Shown here one piece after another: positions 32,692 to 32,790 of a DNA stretch of 32,790 nucleotides. Under the pieces are notes generated by a model that had not been told where the DNA came from, searched no databases, and saw nothing but the letters and a program-made list of their open reading frames with translations. The position numbers and the translations under genes are program-made. The stretch spans positions 1 through 32,790 of the forward strand of contig JACRNU010000041.1 in the NCBI GenBank assembly GCA_016234805.1, in the 5' to 3' direction. The stretch's first letter is position 1; each line of letters starts with the position of its first letter. The DNA is from Elusimicrobiota bacterium (GTDB lineage: Bacteria > Elusimicrobiota > Elusimicrobia > UBA1565 > UBA9628).

Positions 32692-32790
32692 CCGCCGGTG
32701 GCCAGGTCGTTCCACGAGCCGTTGTAGAGCCTAAGCTTGTTGGTGCCGCCGTTGTAGTAGAGCATGCCGTTGGCTGCGTAGGCGGGGTCG
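30258..32790 (-). CDS. Giant repeat protein, upstream part (5' end beyond the window)
   Basis: The minus frame is open from the right edge to a stop at 30258, about 843 residues. The ATG at 32765 is internal: the eight codons before it read 'DPAYAANG', which fits the repeat style 'PAxAANGMLYYN'. Units such as 'VGVGTTNPSATLEV', 'VGIGAANPAQKVHMSSGT' and 'SVAGQGAIYFDTEDAKFKVS' are close paralogs of those in the downstream frame. A non-repetitive insert near the C-terminus ('VEHRNLGTTAGDTTNIGTLH', then 'VQYANIEQGFNGVWLLAQPV') may be a separate folded domain. The frame ends 'GRVGIATTSP' then stop, exactly where paralogs continue with an xHKLDVNGG-type segment. Confidence 0.85.
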   Translation of the reverse strand, partial: DPAYAANGMLYYNGGTNKLRLYNGSWNDLATGGASGWTDDGAIVKLADQNDNAVVQSTLTVQGNAFSVGGSTFVVTGGSASVSGNMNLASDSGRLRFGSSGDVALGRDAADTLALARGVNPQEMRVYRTTDGTDSEFLKTGWNPAGIFQFTTGKTGAGSRDALYLSAGGTYPYEGLTVGTDGTFQFTGGPGATAVYIKAGLAGGGVALGLARLDGSMIGSILGDDAGTTEIRSQGLYNAFFGRTADALYRPLVIQEASTDAAAYYSRLKMGFGLSTDYFDIQAYQTSGEGTAATLALNPSGGNVGVGTTAPTHKLDVNGGAVVRSSITLAGISSTPNSVAGQGAIYFDTEDAKFKVSENAGGYQDLVAAAGTYVAKAGDSMTGQLTVRGASVEVSSITTFGAVGIGGVGLSGGTLVVKSTSTDPTNPVVNIQANNATEIMRVQQDGKVGVGTTNPSATLEVATGGTGLLIKNTADVVPFKIQEDHTAVVGYNFLEGYRFGEGSPIFAITRNGAGLFGGYTFGSNSGYAIYSSADMPFLAGSEGEVKFYGSKSGDATIPPASAIKSVMLLGNTSIAGGSANGTFLGSNPPSFSGNFVDFQVGGNRRFAVKSDGSVGIGAANPAQKVHMSSGTLLIDGDAAEAFKVGVSTFIINSEGRVGIGTTGPGEKLEVKGAVVQTASDSSIYQAKSYVEHRNLGTTAGDTTNIGTLHFPNGAGLIELDYTGQGAGYSIAAKYVLPVQYANIEQGFNGVWLLAQPVSFTGVYQIEDVNLDIRISAEDVDLRLRRVSGITDATHTMRVTAVGNTFTFTPDSGTGSGAAAPSTVFGAAVLTQRTGRVGIATTSP

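Noticed and set aside
26014..32790. CRISPR-like or non-coding repeat array
   Set aside because: The repeats are long, irregularly spaced and in frame, and they encode conserved peptide units, so they are coding repeats.

Overview
The window is high-GC DNA, dense with short operons, from what looks like a Gram-negative bacterium. Envelope lipoproteins, a SurA-like secreted fragment and a membrane glycosyltransferase support that reading. The giant protein built from 'VGIGTTNPSAKLHVSS'-type repeats is a kind I associate with Elusimicrobiota, Omnitrophota and similar uncultivated phyla. That assignment rests on gene style only and is tentative. I see no tRNA, rRNA, CRISPR array or insertion sequence.

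Layout, left to right. (1) 1-1307, minus: 5' part of a multi-pass glycosyltransferase-like protein running off the left edge. It is divergent from a secreted protein and a SYLF-domain lipoprotein whose 3' end is broken by a 58-bp tandem duplication. A secreted alpha/beta hydrolase follows. (2) 3771-8322, minus: a DUF808/YedI-type membrane protein, holo-ACP synthase, acetyl-CoA synthetase, an acyl carrier protein and a Kbl-type alpha-oxoamine synthase. The last four genes form a compact carrier-protein module. (3) 8479-9924: a DUF922-type metalloprotease and a protein with a CPxC motif. (4) 9860-11604, minus: a Liv-type substrate-binding lipoprotein coupled to a coiled-coil protein resembling a histidine-kinase dimerisation domain that has lost its histidine. 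(5) 11640-17176, plus: the centrepiece, described below. (6) 17223-17962: a small Cys-rich membrane protein and a secreted TPR-like protein. (7) 17959-23036, minus: nusB-ligA-purH plus a secreted TIM-barrel glycoside-hydrolase-like gene, all coupled. (8) 23189-25808: small accessory genes and an XRE/nucleotidyltransferase toxin-antitoxin-like pair. (9) 26014 to the right edge, minus: one giant repeat protein, apparently split by a frameshift at about 30260.

The most interesting region is the operon at 11640-17176. In order it encodes a trans-polyprenyl diphosphate synthase, a PqqD/MftB-like peptide-recognition protein, a radical SAM enzyme, a UbiA/MenA-type prenyltransferase, a second radical SAM enzyme, a 41-residue peptide with a WxxPxLEE recognition-like motif, and a third radical SAM enzyme. 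Nearly every junction overlaps or is coupled. I read it as a RiPP pathway in which a peptide is modified by three radical SAM maturases and probably joined to a polyprenyl chain. The product could be a peptide-derived lipid cofactor or lipoquinone, somewhat like PQQ or mycofactocin with a membrane anchor. The gene content is seen directly; the product is inference.

Promoters with recognisable -35/-10 boxes and 17-bp spacing precede several operons. In at least three places the -10 box lies only 5-6 nt before the start codon, which implies leaderless mRNAs.
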